The notes below the pieces were generated by a model that was not told where the DNA came from, did no database searches, and saw only the letters and a program-made list of their open reading frames with translations. The position numbers and the translations under genes are program-made. From assembly GCA_002310235.1 (NCBI GenBank), contig DBYO01000049.1, positions 21,188 to 85,187 of the forward strand: DNA of 64,000 nt, written 5' to 3'. This document shows, piece by piece, positions 23,541 to 32,952 of this stretch (position 1 is the stretch's first letter; each line of letters opens with the position of its first letter). The stretch comes from Bacteroidales bacterium UBA1184. GTDB lineage: Bacteria > Bacteroidota > Bacteroidia > Bacteroidales > ML635J-15.

Positions 23541-24404
23541 TTATGCCATTTTTAATGCTTTTAGCAAGGGTATGATTATTTCTTCGTTGTCGGTTGGTAT
23601 ATTGTTGTTGCCATAACCTAGGGTTATTTCTTTTTTTATTTCGAGGCCATGAAAATCGCTTCCGCATGAAATCATAAGGCCTAGTTCGTTAGCTATTTTT
23701 GTATATTTTTCGCATTGCTTTTGAGTGTGACTGCTATGGAAAACCTCGATTCCGTCAAGACCAAAAGTTTTAAGTTGTTTTATTTTTGCGAAAGTATTTT
23801 CTAGTGAAAGTTTTAGCGATTTGGGGTGAGCCAGAAAAGCAAGTCCACCAGCCTTGTGTATCAGTTCTATGCAGGTCTTGGGAGGAAGTTTTTTTCTTTC
23901 TATGTTTTCAAGTTTTTTAGACCCTAAAACTTTCTTAAATGCAATTTCAATGTTATCGCAGAAGCCCGTTTCTACAATTGCAGCGGCGATATGAGGTTTC
24001 CCAATCGAATCACCCTTAGCATGTTTTTTTACATTCTCCATGCTAATTTCGATATTGAAAATGCATTTTATGGCCTCTATTATATTTTTGTTCCTTTCTT
24101 CGCGGGCATCACGCAACATTTTCATTACCATGTTGAATTCTGTGTTGTCGGGGTCGATTCCAAATCCTAGTATGTGCATTTTGCCAGTGTCGGTTGAGGC
24201 ACTAAGTTCTATTCCAGAGATTACGCGTATCCCGTTTTTTTTGCCTTCTTCAATGCATTCTTTGACATTGCCTATAGTGTCGTGGTCGGTTATTGCAATA
24301 GTTGTTAGTCCTATACGTTTTGCTTCTGCGATAATTTGCTTTGCATTTAAACTTCCGTCAGAAGCTGTAGTGTGTACGTGTAAATCAAATTTTGCTGTTT
24401 CCAT
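23541..24404 (-). CDS. PHP-domain phosphoesterase (TrpH/RNase AM-like)
   Basis: 287 residues. PHP motifs: I FDLHVHTTASDGS, II ITDHDTI, III GIELSA with HILGFG, the AHPKSL strand motif and the final SCGSDFHG. These give the trinuclear metal site. Family knowledge: homologues (YciV/TrpH) hydrolyse 3',5'-nucleoside bisphosphates or trim RNA 5' ends in the cytoplasm. The gene lies 20 bases after dapF and 2 bases before ispG, all in one operon; no functional link with these enzymes is evident. Confidence 0.9.
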   Translation of the reverse strand: METAKFDLHVHTTASDGSLNAKQIIAEAKRIGLTTIAITDHDTIGNVKECIEEGKKNGIRVISGIELSASTDTGKMHILGFGIDPDNTEFNMVMKMLRDAREERNKNIIEAIKCIFNIEISMENVKKHAKGDSIGKPHIAAAIVETGFCDNIEIAFKKVLGSKKLENIERKKLPPKTCIELIHKAGGLAFLAHPKSLKLSLENTFAKIKQLKTFGLDGIEVFHSSHTQKQCEKYTKIANELGLMISCGSDFHGLEIKKEITLGYGNNNIPTDNEEIIIPLLKALKMA

Positions 24405-24424
24405 TGGTTTATATTTGCTTTTTT

Positions 24425-25213
24425 TTATCGGGTTATTGAAATTGTTTTGTCTGTTTCTCCTTCAAATATTTTTATGGCTGGACCTTCGAGCCAAATGTTA
24501 GTATATCCGTTATTGTTTTTTTCGAAGAAAACCTTGAGCCGGCTGGCTTTTGTTTTCAAAGTTATGGGGGAGGCGTTGCTATATTTTGTGTTGATACACA
24601 ATGCAGAAGCTACGTTTCCTGTTCCGCAAGCCAATGTTTCGCCTTCTACTCCACGTTCGTATGTTCTTATTCTGAATCCGTTCTTATTGTCTATAAAGTT
24701 TACATTTGTTCTTTCTGGTGCAAAGCGTTTGTCGTCGGCTAGTTTTCGACCTTCGGTATTGATGTCGATCTGGTCGGTGTCGTCAACGAATTTGACAAAG
24801 TGAGGAACGCCGGTGTTAGTCCACATTCCATCGTCAAAAATAGTTATGCCATTAACGTCAATCATTTTTATTCTCACATTCTCATCATCGATTATGCAGG
24901 CTTCGTGTACTCCGTCGTCAGCAGAGAATTTCATGTTTTTACCTGCAATATTGTGGTCGAAGGCGTATTTTGCTATACATCTGCCACCGTTTCCGCACAT
25001 ATTTGCACCATATCCATCGGGATTGTAGAATACCATGGAAAAGTCGGATTTGTCGCTTTTAGTCAGTTCTATCAGACCGTCGGCACCTATGCCAAAGTGC
25101 CTGTCGCATAGTTTCTGTATCTGTTCTGGCGTCAGATTTATCGACTTGTCGGTGTTGTTAATGATAATGAAGTCATTCCCAGCGCCTTGGTATTTTTCGA
25201 ATTTCAGTTTCAT
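24425..25213 (-). CDS. dapF: Diaminopimelate epimerase
   Basis: 262 residues from the ATG at 25213. It converts LL- to meso-diaminopimelate for lysine and peptidoglycan. The catalytic cysteine pair is C73 (GANMCGNGGR) and C197 (GETLACGTGN). The N-terminus KYQGAGNDFI is canonical. The ATG overlaps the yfhO stop by 4 bases (ATGA), so translation is coupled; a longer frame to 25261 would lie inside yfhO and is rejected. Confidence 0.96.
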   Translation of the reverse strand: MKLKFEKYQGAGNDFIIINNTDKSINLTPEQIQKLCDRHFGIGADGLIELTKSDKSDFSMVFYNPDGYGANMCGNGGRCIAKYAFDHNIAGKNMKFSADDGVHEACIIDDENVRIKMIDVNGITIFDDGMWTNTGVPHFVKFVDDTDQIDINTEGRKLADDKRFAPERTNVNFIDNKNGFRIRTYERGVEGETLACGTGNVASALCINTKYSNASPITLKTKASRLKVFFEKNNNGYTNIWLEGPAIKIFEGETDKTISITR

Positions 25214-27708
25214 GCGGTTGCGTGTTTTTGTCTTGTTCTTTTTATTATTCCGATAACGCAAATAATTGCGATAATAGCTAACAATGTTGCGTTGCAGGTG
25301 GTTGATGTAATTCGTCCTGCTACAGCCGACTTGGGTTCGTAACGGAATTCTATTTCATGATCACCCTGTGGTACAATCATTCCGCGCAGGATATAGTTAC
25401 ATCTGAAAAATGATACTTTTTGTCCGTCAACGTAAGCTTTCCAACCTTTAGGGTAAAATATTTCGGAGAATATTGCCATACGGTTGCCTTTGCACGAAGA
25501 TTTGTATTTTAACGTGTCGCCATTGTGTGTGGTAAGTCTAATAAAGTCGGTGCTGTCGATGGCAAATTCAATATCGGCAAATTCTGGCTTGTATTTCTCG
25601 TTTACAATGGCGGTGTTTCTTGTGTCGATATGCTGTAGCTTTGCTATTTCCAAAATTTCAGAATCTGCCCACTGTATGCTATCGGCAAACCAAGCATTAC
25701 TCGAAGCGTGCGTGTTTTCGAGAGGTTTTGCTCTTTCAGAAAGTATTATGTACTTTACGTTTAGCATGTCGAGTGTTGGTGTTTTGTATTTATTGGAAAA
25801 AACTTCTTGAATTTCGTCCTGTGTCATTCCGTCTCTCTGTGCCCACGATAGGATGCTGTATCTAGTGAGTGCCAATTCTTTGTTGAGGATTGAATCACAA
25901 AACGTGCTGTACCTTTTTATGCAATAGCCGTTGCCTCCTAACGAATTGTAGTTTTTGTAAGTGCTATTGTCGTTGTGTACTATGTCGTAGCTAATATCAA
26001 CGACTCTGAATTCGGAAGTGTCGGTTTTTATTATGTCGTTTGAAATATTCGAGTGAATAGTTTCGTCGTCGTTTGTAAATGTTCCGATAAGTCCAAAGTT
26101 TGTAAGAGAAATGTCAACTATTGTAAGGATGATAAGTGTTGCTACAACAATTTTTACGCTTTTCTCCTTTCTAATAGAAACCAACGCTATCATTGCACCG
26201 AGTAAAATGAAAATGAGAGATTTTGCTGCATCGCGTCTTACAAGCGACATCCTGTCGCTGCGTATGGCGTTAATGTAGTCGTTTTTGAATTCGGCAGTGG
26301 CTTCTGCATATTCTATACCTTGTGGCATATACGATGCAAGGTTTTCTGCGACTTCAATTTCGGCTGCGTTTTGTTGAGAGCTGCTGCAATTGCCTGCGAT
26401 ACCAGGGAATATGACGAAGATAAGAAGTATAATTGCTGGGATTCCTGCCGAAATGTATATCGATATTCGTCTTTTGTTTTCTTTTGTTTCTGTGTCGGGA
26501 TTAATAAGTTCCTCTGTGCCTAAAGCCGCCAAAATCGAGATTCCTAGAGCTGCAATTGTCAGTATATTCGAGAATGTACTGAAATTGTAAAACAAAGGTA
26601 TGTTTTTTGTGATAAAATATTCTATGTTACCACAGGATATGATTATTGAAATTGCGACGATTGCAATTGTCCACCATTTGTTTTTATTTCGGCTGCAGAA
26701 GCATCCTAACAATGCAAGAAATATTGTAAGTGCTCCTATGTATGAAGGACCGTTGTTGAAGATTTTTTTGCCGAAGTAAACAGGCGACTTGTCGGCTATT
26801 TTTTCAGCATTGGCTTGTCCGAAAAATGGTGCGAGAAGATTATATGTTTCTGAGTTTGTTGTCAGATGTCTGTTCGATTTTCCGCCTTTGATGTTGCCAA
26901 CAAGCAGCGAAATGCATTCTCCTTCATCATCGAAATATGGTTCACTGATGTTGTAGTTAGGAACAGGCTTTTCTGCGTATTTCTGGTATTCGTATTCCTG
27001 AAACATAGTCTCGCTATTTGTGAATATGGCAATTCCCAATGCGATAACAGTAAATACAACTCCACTAGTTTTTTCTTTAGCGGTCTTATGTTTTGAAATT
27101 ATTTCGTAGATTATGTAGGTAAGTGCTATGAAAAAAGTGTAGTAAATGATTTGATAATGGCAGGTTGCGGCTTGCAATGCTCCGGCTATCAGTACGATAG
27201 GCGTACCAATAAATTTGTGTTGGTTGAAATTAAGAACAATTCCCGCCATTATGTATGGCATCATGCAGACGGCAAGCATTTCGGCATATTCACCCGCTTG
27301 TAGTTCTGCTATTACGTATGTAAAAATTCCGAATGGAATTGAGCCGATGAGAGCGCTCGCTGGTTTTATCTTTAGAGTGTTGAGCAATATGTATATTCCG
27401 ATTAGCGATGCTAGCAAAGTGCAGAAAATGGCAATTGGATATTTTGAGCCTTGAATTGTCTCTATTATTGGGGAGAACAGGTTATGTCCTATTACACTAT
27501 GGTGCGATACAGCAGGGCATCCCGACAACGATGTGTTGTCCCACAGAGAGTTGTTTTCTATAATGCAGTTTTCTGTGGCGTTTTGTTCTGTCTCGACAAA
27601 ATATGCTTTTGTGCAAAAGCCTGAGATTCCAATGAAAATCAGAATGGCTATCGCGTGATATAGTACTTTGCTTCGGTCTATTATGTTGTAAGACATGTTG
27701 TCAGACAC
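25210..27708 (-). CDS. YfhO-family multi-pass membrane protein
   Basis: 832 residues with about 12-13 membrane helices. N-terminal helix 17-33, a loop with SHHSVIGHNLFSP, then a dense helix block up to about residue 420, an extracytoplasmic region, more helices near 500-540, a C-terminal soluble domain with FYPKGWKAYVDGQKV and PQGDHEIEFRYEPKS, and a last helix. The C-terminal motif and topology fit YfhO proteins, GT-C-like putative glycosyltransferases for envelope polymers or lipids. First gene of the operon with dapF; a near-consensus -7 box TAATTTCG lies at 27730-27737. Confidence 0.88.
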   Translation of the reverse strand: MSDNMSYNIIDRSKVLYHAIAILIFIGISGFCTKAYFVETEQNATENCIIENNSLWDNTSLSGCPAVSHHSVIGHNLFSPIIETIQGSKYPIAIFCTLLASLIGIYILLNTLKIKPASALIGSIPFGIFTYVIAELQAGEYAEMLAVCMMPYIMAGIVLNFNQHKFIGTPIVLIAGALQAATCHYQIIYYTFFIALTYIIYEIISKHKTAKEKTSGVVFTVIALGIAIFTNSETMFQEYEYQKYAEKPVPNYNISEPYFDDEGECISLLVGNIKGGKSNRHLTTNSETYNLLAPFFGQANAEKIADKSPVYFGKKIFNNGPSYIGALTIFLALLGCFCSRNKNKWWTIAIVAISIIISCGNIEYFITKNIPLFYNFSTFSNILTIAALGISILAALGTEELINPDTETKENKRRISIYISAGIPAIILLIFVIFPGIAGNCSSSQQNAAEIEVAENLASYMPQGIEYAEATAEFKNDYINAIRSDRMSLVRRDAAKSLIFILLGAMIALVSIRKEKSVKIVVATLIILTIVDISLTNFGLIGTFTNDDETIHSNISNDIIKTDTSEFRVVDISYDIVHNDNSTYKNYNSLGGNGYCIKRYSTFCDSILNKELALTRYSILSWAQRDGMTQDEIQEVFSNKYKTPTLDMLNVKYIILSERAKPLENTHASSNAWFADSIQWADSEILEIAKLQHIDTRNTAIVNEKYKPEFADIEFAIDSTDFIRLTTHNGDTLKYKSSCKGNRMAIFSEIFYPKGWKAYVDGQKVSFFRCNYILRGMIVPQGDHEIEFRYEPKSAVAGRITSTTCNATLLAIIAIICVIGIIKRTRQKHATA

Positions 27709-27948
27709 TGAAAATATTTATTTGGGGTGCGAAATTAATAAAAAAAGCTAATAAAATCTGCTATTATTATGTTAAATGATGTTAATGAAATCTTGAGGCT
27801 TTTTGTGCTTCTTTTTAGATAAAAGTTTCCGTGTGGTAATGTGCTGACCTTTAGGGTTTTATAAAATTATTTGAAAAAAAGTTTTGTTCGGAGGCATCCT
27901 TTTGAAAAAAAAACGTTTAATAGGTGTAATTGTTTAAAATAAAAAACG

Positions 27949-27956
27949 TATCTTTA
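27949..27956 (+). promoter_or_regulatory. Probable -7 box of the first adhesin operon
   Basis: TATCTTTA, one base off the TAnnTTTG consensus, 33 bases upstream of the ATG at 27990. The rest of the 281-base gap 27709-27989 is A/T-rich with no other feature seen. Confidence 0.45.
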
Positions 27957-27989
27957 CGCGGTTTTTAAATTAAGGAAAAAAGTATTTTT

Positions 27990-28562
27990 ATGAATAGGAT
28001 TGTTATCGGTGTGCTCTTTGTTCTGTTGGCGTTGTGCCCGTTGGGTATGAGTGCTCAGCAAACAGGCGGTCAGTCTTCGTTATCGACAGGTGTCAATTCT
28101 GCATTAGGTGATATTACGTCGATTAGCGGTGATTTTGTTTTCGACGAGAACAAGATGGTGGCGATTCCAAATACGAATATTAAGATTCAGCCACCCGAGT
28201 ATTTCAAATATTCTGAATCAGTGCCAGGTTTTGTTCATGTGGGTACTATGAGTAGCATTCAGGTTGAAGAGGTTGTCGGCACATCCTATTTGCTTATTGC
28301 AATGGCAATGGATTCGGCTTATTTTGCAACGCAGGGTATGACGCTGATTTCTACCGAACCAGTTGTTCTTCGCGATGGAAGCGAAGGAATACTTTATACT
28401 GCCGAAATGAAACTTAAGGGTTTCGTTTTCGAGCGCTTGGTGCTTATGTCGGGTGACTATCATTACACTATATGGATAAATGCTGGATATATTAAGATGT
28501 TGAGCTCGAAGCTGAAACCTATAGTCCTGCAAAGTATTTTGACTTCTAAAATTTATGAATAA
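27990..28562 (+). CDS. Exported protein of unknown function upstream of an adhesin
   Basis: 190 residues with a clear signal peptide (MNRIVIGVLFVLLALCPLG, then MSAQQ). The mature part begins with a Ser/Gly/Thr-rich stretch, then a mixed alpha/beta domain (PNTNIKIQPPEYFKYS, EGILYTAEMKLKGFVFERLV). No cysteine after cleavage and no anchor, so probably periplasmic. It ends 6 bases before the ATG of the giant adhesin, so the two are one operon. No homology to PorP/SprF, the usual partner of such adhesins, is visible. Confidence 0.78.
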   Translation: MNRIVIGVLFVLLALCPLGMSAQQTGGQSSLSTGVNSALGDITSISGDFVFDENKMVAIPNTNIKIQPPEYFKYSESVPGFVHVGTMSSIQVEEVVGTSYLLIAMAMDSAYFATQGMTLISTEPVVLRDGSEGILYTAEMKLKGFVFERLVLMSGDYHYTIWINAGYIKMLSSKLKPIVLQSILTSKIYE

Positions 28563-28568
28563 TTGTTT

Positions 28569-31500
28569 ATGATGAAAAAACTATATATAATAGCATTTGC
28601 AGTTTTGGTTGCCTTGTTTGCCACATGGGATGTTTCGGCGCAAGACAATACCAATGTTCTGCGTCATAATATAAATTATCATGTCGATTCGGTGGATATG
28701 TGGAACGGTAGTGCGGCTACGTTCTTAGATTTCGACTACAACTTGATTGATTTGTGTTTGGGTCCCGGATGTGAAACCGACCCGAGTGTGCATGAGGTAA
28801 TCGGTACCGATTTGCTTGGAATACATTTCGATTTCAATATGTTTATGTATCTTAATTCGACATTCAGTATGCATGGATTCTCGAGTGGATATATAGGCGT
28901 GGATTATCCAGTTCAGATTACCCTCGATTTTCCAGATCATAACGGATTCGATCACGGACAGACAGTCCCGATACATTCATCATATACTGTGCAGGATGGT
29001 TGGGCTCTCAATACACATTTCCCAACAGCAGGAACAATTGCTCTTGATCTCGAGTATGGTTTTGGCGCTGATCTATCTGTTTCTATAGAGGCTTTAGGTG
29101 GAGAGATTGGTGATCCGATTCAAATCATTCCGAGTTTTTCTTTCCCACCCAATCCTCCATATACAACACCTGTTCCGCACGACTCAATTGCTGTTCTCTA
29201 TCTTGATGCAGGTACGGGACAATACGCGTATCCGTGGATTGACGATAATGGAATGCCGGAAATCCATACTGGATTTTTAGGAAACGGAGATTCTTTAGTG
29301 ATACAGATACCGGATGCCTTCGGTATAGGTATTACTGCAGATATAACAATCCCGTATGTTGAGACCGAAGATCGTCTGCAGGGGCAATGCTTGTATGCCG
29401 AAGGTCAGGACGACTGGTTTTACTTGCATTGGAACTTGTTACAGTTTGTACGTTTCATCGGTAATTCCTTAGGTCATCCCGAAGTTGGCGAGATTGTTGA
29501 CATCCTTGAGGGCGATGAATTGACATTCCCTATATATGATGACTATGTGATTACGGTTGAATATTATATATTGCATGCAACCCTGCAAATGACAATGGCT
29601 CTGGTGCAGGAATTTTCTTTTTGCCCGGAAATATCGGCTACAATGCGATTTGCAACACCATTGCCGTTCTTTGAGCGTGCTCAAAACGGCTCAATTGTTC
29701 AGCGTGGCCAGTCCGATGAAGTTACATTTACAGTAAACAACGACCTTTATATAACGTATCCATGTTATGGATGGGATTCGCTACAAGTATATAATGTGGT
29801 ATATAATATACATAGTGGATTTGTAAATCATACCTATAATAATTTGCGCGTAGGACTCGACTTGCAGGTACTGCATTTGAGTGTTCACATTCCTGGCCTG
29901 AGTAGTTTGTTTAGTTTCGTTACTATCCCTGATTTTCAATTGCCAGATATCGAAGGCGGTTACGAGAATCCGTCCGATGCGTATGCTCAAGCATTCGAAT
30001 TACCGGGCATTGATGTTGAAAGATATTCGGAGCAAACTCGTTCACGTGAGCCTGTGAGAGATATAGATTTCTGTATTCCTACTGATTGCGGAGCACTTAT
30101 TGATGAATCTTTCAATCTGTTTGATGTCGATCTCGATTTCCTCGGGTTGGAGCGTGAATGGGATCTTCAATTCCCTGCCAATCAATACAACGTAACTTTC
30201 CTAGGTACATGGCTGCGTCCGCGTCCACAACTTGGACTCAATGTGCAGACCTCAAATGTTATCTGTTACGGCGACGATTCGGGTGAGATTGCTGTTACAG
30301 CATTGAATGGAGCTCCAAATTATAGTTGGACGTATTCAGATGGTGTTAATGGTATTACTAACATAACCAATGTCCCTACTGATAATATAAATGTTCCTGC
30401 TGGATATTATTATATAACTCTTACAGATGTTTACGGTTGTACTGCTGCTGGTGAGGCTAATATCCTCGAAGCCAATACTCCAATAGATAGTAGAACACGT
30501 GCCGAAAATGTGCTTTGCCACGGAGATTCTACAGGTAATCTTTATGTAACTGTTTATGGCGGTGTGCCTCCGTATTCATATGTGTGGTCAAATAATGCTA
30601 CTACCCAGAATGTATTTGGTGTTCCTGCTGGCACATATACTGTTACAATAACAGATTTTGTGGGTTGTGAGCATGAAGACCAGGTGGTTGTTACAGAGCC
30701 AGATGCAGTTCTTGAGATAACGGATGTGGACATTCAGCAAATATCATGTAATGGTATGCGTGATGGTTCTATCAATATATCAGTGTCGGGAGGAACTCCT
30801 TCGTACACGTACTATTGGTCTAATGGCGCTACCGTTCAGGATTTGCACAATGTGGCAGCAGGTTCATATACAGTTACAATAACCGATGCAAATGGTTGCT
30901 TCTTGATATCTACTTATGATATAGAGCAGCCAGAACAACTGGTGCTCTCTATTGAATCACGTGATGTTAGGTGTTATGCTGGTAATTCGGGAAGTATAGA
31001 CCTTACAATAGAAGGAGGAACTGAACCTTATACTATTGAGTGGAGCAATCACGCGACATCAGAGGATTTGTCTGAACTTTATGCTGGTTTCTACATTGTA
31101 ACCGTAACCGATGCCCATGGTTGCGTTGAGTATGCGATGGCAGAGATACGTCAGCCAGCACTTCCGCTTCATGCCGAAATTACACCTACTAATATAAGAT
31201 GTTACGGCGAAGGAAATGGAGTTTGTGATTTGAATGTGTTTGGTGGAACACCTCCTTATTATTATACATGGAATACTGGGGCAATTTCAGAAGATATATC
31301 GAATCTTGTTCCCGGATTCTATTCGGTTACTGTCGTTGATGAAAACGGATGTTCTTCTACTGATACCGCAAGCATTTATCAGTCGCCATCTCCACTTTCT
31401 GGTTATATATCTGGAACAGATGCTTCGTGTAACGGCTATTCCGATGGTAATGTGACGTTCATGGCTGATGGAGGCTACGAACCATATCATTACGAATGGT

Positions 31501-32867
31501 CTAATGGTTTATGGCAGCAGAATCTTGTTAACGTGCCAGCTGGAACTTACACCGTAACTGTTACCGATGCGAACTTCTGCCATGCTGAATTTACTTACGA
31601 AGTCAATGAGCCTGAGCCTTTCTTCTTGCAAATTATGGACGACTTTACAATATGTTATGGAATGACTACTCAGGTTGGACTGGGTATAGTTTCGGGCGGT
31701 GTGCCTCCATATACAATATTGTGGAGCAACGGTGAAAGCGGAATGTCAACAACGGTTACTCCATTGCAGACGACTACTTACTATGCTTCGGTAGTGGATG
31801 CTGCCAATTGCTCGAGTGCAGAAGCAGGTGTTACAGTTACTGTTAACCCACCATTGTCGGTTAATATAGAACTTATGTCGGATTCTGTCGTATGCCCTGG
31901 AAGCAGAGTGATGTTTAATGCCGAAATATCGGGTGGAGGCTTAAAGGAGAATGTCGTATATGTAAATGGTGATACTGTAACGATGCCGTATTCGCCAGTA
32001 GTCGAAGGCGATACATTGTTCAACTTTGTTGTGTACGATAATTGTCGCTACGATAGTATTGTAATACCTATTAATATTCGTACATACGAGGAATTGCCGC
32101 TCAATGTATCGAATGATATAGTAGAGGGATGTGCTCCTCTAACAGTTTCATTCTCAGAGAATACTCCGAATGTTGGACAGACTTATTTGTGGAATTTCGA
32201 TGACGGTGATTTCGAGAATATGTCGTTTGCAAAGAGTCCAACACACACGTTCTACAATTCAGGAGTTTACAATGTTACCCTCGAGGTGTCCTCCGCTCAC
32301 GGATGTAAGCGTGATACCACAGTTACTGTTACTGTATTCTCAATACCAGAAGCCGATTTCCGGGTTGATAGGGCAAATATATCTATGTCGAGCCCGATAG
32401 TCAACTTTACAAACTATTCGCATGGTGGCTTCTGGAACTCGTGGGATTTCGGAGATAACACCACATCAACTTCGTCGAGTCCTGTTCATGCATATACATT
32501 GCCTGGCGATTACCATGTTGTACTTACGACAACTTCGTTGTATGGTTGCTCCGATACGGCTGGAGTAGATATTCAGGTAAGCAACGAGCATAATATTTTT
32601 GCTCCTACAGCATTTACTCCTAATGGCGATGAAATTAACGATACGTTCCGTATTTTCGGAAGTTCTATTGACCCATATACTTTCACCATTATTATTTACG
32701 ACCGCTGGGGCGCTGTTCAGTTCAAGTCGTCGAATATGGAGGATGAGTGGGATGGAACCGATGGAACAAGGCCTTGTCCCGAAGGCTTATATACATGGCG
32801 AATATATTTCCGTGATATGTTTGGAATAGACTATGAGAAAACAGGAACGGTGATGTTAATCCGATAA
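28569..32867 (+). CDS. Giant type IX-secreted adhesin with SprB and PKD repeats
   Basis: 1432 residues. Signal peptide 1-25 (TWDVSAQ). Residues about 30-560 are a beta-rich region without clear family. From about 565 to 1020 stand six SprB-type repeats of ~75 residues, each with C(Y/N/H)G.. at the start, GG-PPY-Y-WSN in the middle and AG-YTVTVTDANGC at the end, followed by one divergent copy. Two PKD-like domains follow (YLWNFDDGD and SWDFGDNTTS, about 1175-1335). The last 90 residues are a gliding-motility C-terminal domain (FAPTAFTPNGDEINDTF, YDRWG, DGT, ending TGTVMLIR), the type B sorting signal for the type IX system. Expected on the cell surface. Start ATG 28569 or 28572. Confidence 0.93.
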   Translation: MMKKLYIIAFAVLVALFATWDVSAQDNTNVLRHNINYHVDSVDMWNGSAATFLDFDYNLIDLCLGPGCETDPSVHEVIGTDLLGIHFDFNMFMYLNSTFSMHGFSSGYIGVDYPVQITLDFPDHNGFDHGQTVPIHSSYTVQDGWALNTHFPTAGTIALDLEYGFGADLSVSIEALGGEIGDPIQIIPSFSFPPNPPYTTPVPHDSIAVLYLDAGTGQYAYPWIDDNGMPEIHTGFLGNGDSLVIQIPDAFGIGITADITIPYVETEDRLQGQCLYAEGQDDWFYLHWNLLQFVRFIGNSLGHPEVGEIVDILEGDELTFPIYDDYVITVEYYILHATLQMTMALVQEFSFCPEISATMRFATPLPFFERAQNGSIVQRGQSDEVTFTVNNDLYITYPCYGWDSLQVYNVVYNIHSGFVNHTYNNLRVGLDLQVLHLSVHIPGLSSLFSFVTIPDFQLPDIEGGYENPSDAYAQAFELPGIDVERYSEQTRSREPVRDIDFCIPTDCGALIDESFNLFDVDLDFLGLEREWDLQFPANQYNVTFLGTWLRPRPQLGLNVQTSNVICYGDDSGEIAVTALNGAPNYSWTYSDGVNGITNITNVPTDNINVPAGYYYITLTDVYGCTAAGEANILEANTPIDSRTRAENVLCHGDSTGNLYVTVYGGVPPYSYVWSNNATTQNVFGVPAGTYTVTITDFVGCEHEDQVVVTEPDAVLEITDVDIQQISCNGMRDGSINISVSGGTPSYTYYWSNGATVQDLHNVAAGSYTVTITDANGCFLISTYDIEQPEQLVLSIESRDVRCYAGNSGSIDLTIEGGTEPYTIEWSNHATSEDLSELYAGFYIVTVTDAHGCVEYAMAEIRQPALPLHAEITPTNIRCYGEGNGVCDLNVFGGTPPYYYTWNTGAISEDISNLVPGFYSVTVVDENGCSSTDTASIYQSPSPLSGYISGTDASCNGYSDGNVTFMADGGYEPYHYEWSNGLWQQNLVNVPAGTYTVTVTDANFCHAEFTYEVNEPEPFFLQIMDDFTICYGMTTQVGLGIVSGGVPPYTILWSNGESGMSTTVTPLQTTTYYASVVDAANCSSAEAGVTVTVNPPLSVNIELMSDSVVCPGSRVMFNAEISGGGLKENVVYVNGDTVTMPYSPVVEGDTLFNFVVYDNCRYDSIVIPINIRTYEELPLNVSNDIVEGCAPLTVSFSENTPNVGQTYLWNFDDGDFENMSFAKSPTHTFYNSGVYNVTLEVSSAHGCKRDTTVTVTVFSIPEADFRVDRANISMSSPIVNFTNYSHGGFWNSWDFGDNTTSTSSSPVHAYTLPGDYHVVLTTTSLYGCSDTAGVDIQVSNEHNIFAPTAFTPNGDEINDTFRIFGSSIDPYTFTIIIYDRWGAVQFKSSNMEDEWDGTDGTRPCPEGLYTWRIYFRDMFGIDYEKTGTVMLIR

Positions 32868-32872
32868 AATGA

Positions 32873-32910
32873 AAAAAAGCGATGCAAGATAATTTTTGTA
32901 TCGCTTTTTT
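32873..32910 (+). terminator. Terminator after the first adhesin
   Basis: AAAAAAAGCGAT (32872-32883) pairs with ATCGCTTTTTT (32900-32910); the stem extends by CAA/TTG around an A/T-rich loop, with a T6 run in the 3' arm. Confidence 0.8.
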
Positions 32911-32952
32911 GTTTATATTTATGCCATCAAACTTTTAAAATAAATTTATAAT

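Noticed and set aside
30240..31640. DNA-level tandem repeat in the first adhesin
   Set aside because: The SprB copies are similar only as protein; nucleotide identity is too low for a recent array.
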